44,824 bases of DNA from Brevinematales bacterium (GTDB lineage Bacteria; Spirochaetota; Brevinematia; Brevinematales; JAOACQ01). Positions within the stretch are counted from its first letter, which is position 1. Each line of letters begins with the position of its first letter. The notes beneath the pieces are model-generated. The model had not been told where the DNA came from and made no database searches. It worked only from the letters and a program-made list of their open reading frames with translations. Position numbers and translations under genes: made by a program. Location of the stretch: assembly GCA_020052515.1 (NCBI GenBank), contig JAGVOW010000007.1, forward strand, positions 1-44,824, given 5' to 3'. Positions 44,695 through 44,824 of this stretch are shown here, one piece after another.

Positions 44695-44824
44695 ATGAAG
44701 ATTGCACTTTTAGGCGCTACCAGCCATATCGCAAAGGGTTTGATCACGCACTTTAAATCATCTGATCCGTTATTTTTATTCGCCCGCCGCCCGGATGAAG
44801 TGATTGATTTCTTAGACTCGGAAA
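44695..44824 (+). CDS. N-terminus of NAD(P)-binding Rossmann protein (cut by window end)
   Basis: ATG at 44695 opens 43 codons to the window end (MKIALLGATSHIAKGLITHF). The GATSHIAKG loop is a Rossmann dinucleotide-binding turn. Known yersiniose clusters end with YerF, a reductase of the branch ketone, and this gene sits in that position. The rest lies outside the window, so the assignment is tentative. A weak GTGAGA precedes the start. Confidence 0.7.
   Translation, partial: MKIALLGATSHIAKGLITHFKSSDPLFLFARRPDEVIDFLDSE

Overview
The window reads as chromosomal DNA of an uncultured, flagellated, double-membraned (Gram-negative type) bacterium. ExbB/ExbD, several lipoproteins and secreted TPR proteins, a nucleotide-sugar locus of the O-antigen/capsule kind, and a stand-alone FlgJ-type rod-binding protein support this. 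The FlgJ protein, the M18 aminopeptidase and the density of TPR proteins would fit a spirochaete or a neighbouring candidate phylum, but nothing here fixes the lineage. Genes are tightly packed. Many overlap by 4 nt, and good sigma70-type promoters (TTGNNN, 16-17 nt, TATAAT-like) can be read directly.

Layout. 1-4.5 kb: a small haem-protein-like membrane protein with ExbB/ExbD (+), facing a minus-strand operon of GtrA, an FAD oxidoreductase, PncC/CinA and a small membrane protein. 4.5-8.5 kb (-): a secreted ankyrin-repeat protein, an ECF-like sigma factor with a small membrane partner, and a membrane GGDEF-PilZ protein. 8.6-11.3 kb (+): a possible 30-aa gene, an M50 membrane protease and a large secreted TPR protein. 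11.3-17.8 kb (-): a six-gene cluster of TPR and coiled-coil envelope proteins, one of which carries a degenerate Mrr-like nuclease domain. 17.9-20.6 kb (+): two unknown membrane or surface genes and the FlgJ-like protein. 20.6-24.7 kb (-): rpmB, tRNA-Glu, an unknown membrane protein, a deleted insertion sequence and an M18 aminopeptidase. 25-28.4 kb: mnmG (+) converging on a membrane SpoIIE-type phosphatase (-). 28.6-31.3 kb (+): two lipoproteins and a TIM-barrel protein.

31.6-44.8 kb (+) is a nucleotide-sugar locus that appears to feed three separate pools. A CapD/PglF-like dehydratase and a DegT aminotransferase would make a UDP-linked 4-amino-6-deoxy sugar. Gmd, an Fcl-like enzyme and an unusual His-type DegT protein work on GDP-mannose. 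RfbF, RfbG, RfbH, an E3-like reductase and a YerE-like ThDP enzyme form a CDP-3,6-dideoxyhexose route with a two-carbon branch, as in yersiniose synthesis. A cut-off Rossmann-fold gene at the window end could be the last reductase. Passenger genes (a Uma2-family nuclease and an MNT/HEPN toxin-antitoxin pair) sit inside the first half of this locus.

Between genes there are several repeats that look mobile or regulatory: a palindrome that supplies stop codons to two convergent genes, a hairpin-plus-ribosome-binding-site leader found in front of two unrelated genes, a MITE-like 101-bp element, a GC-rich double-hairpin repeat, and an internally deleted IS with its terminal repeats still recognisable.
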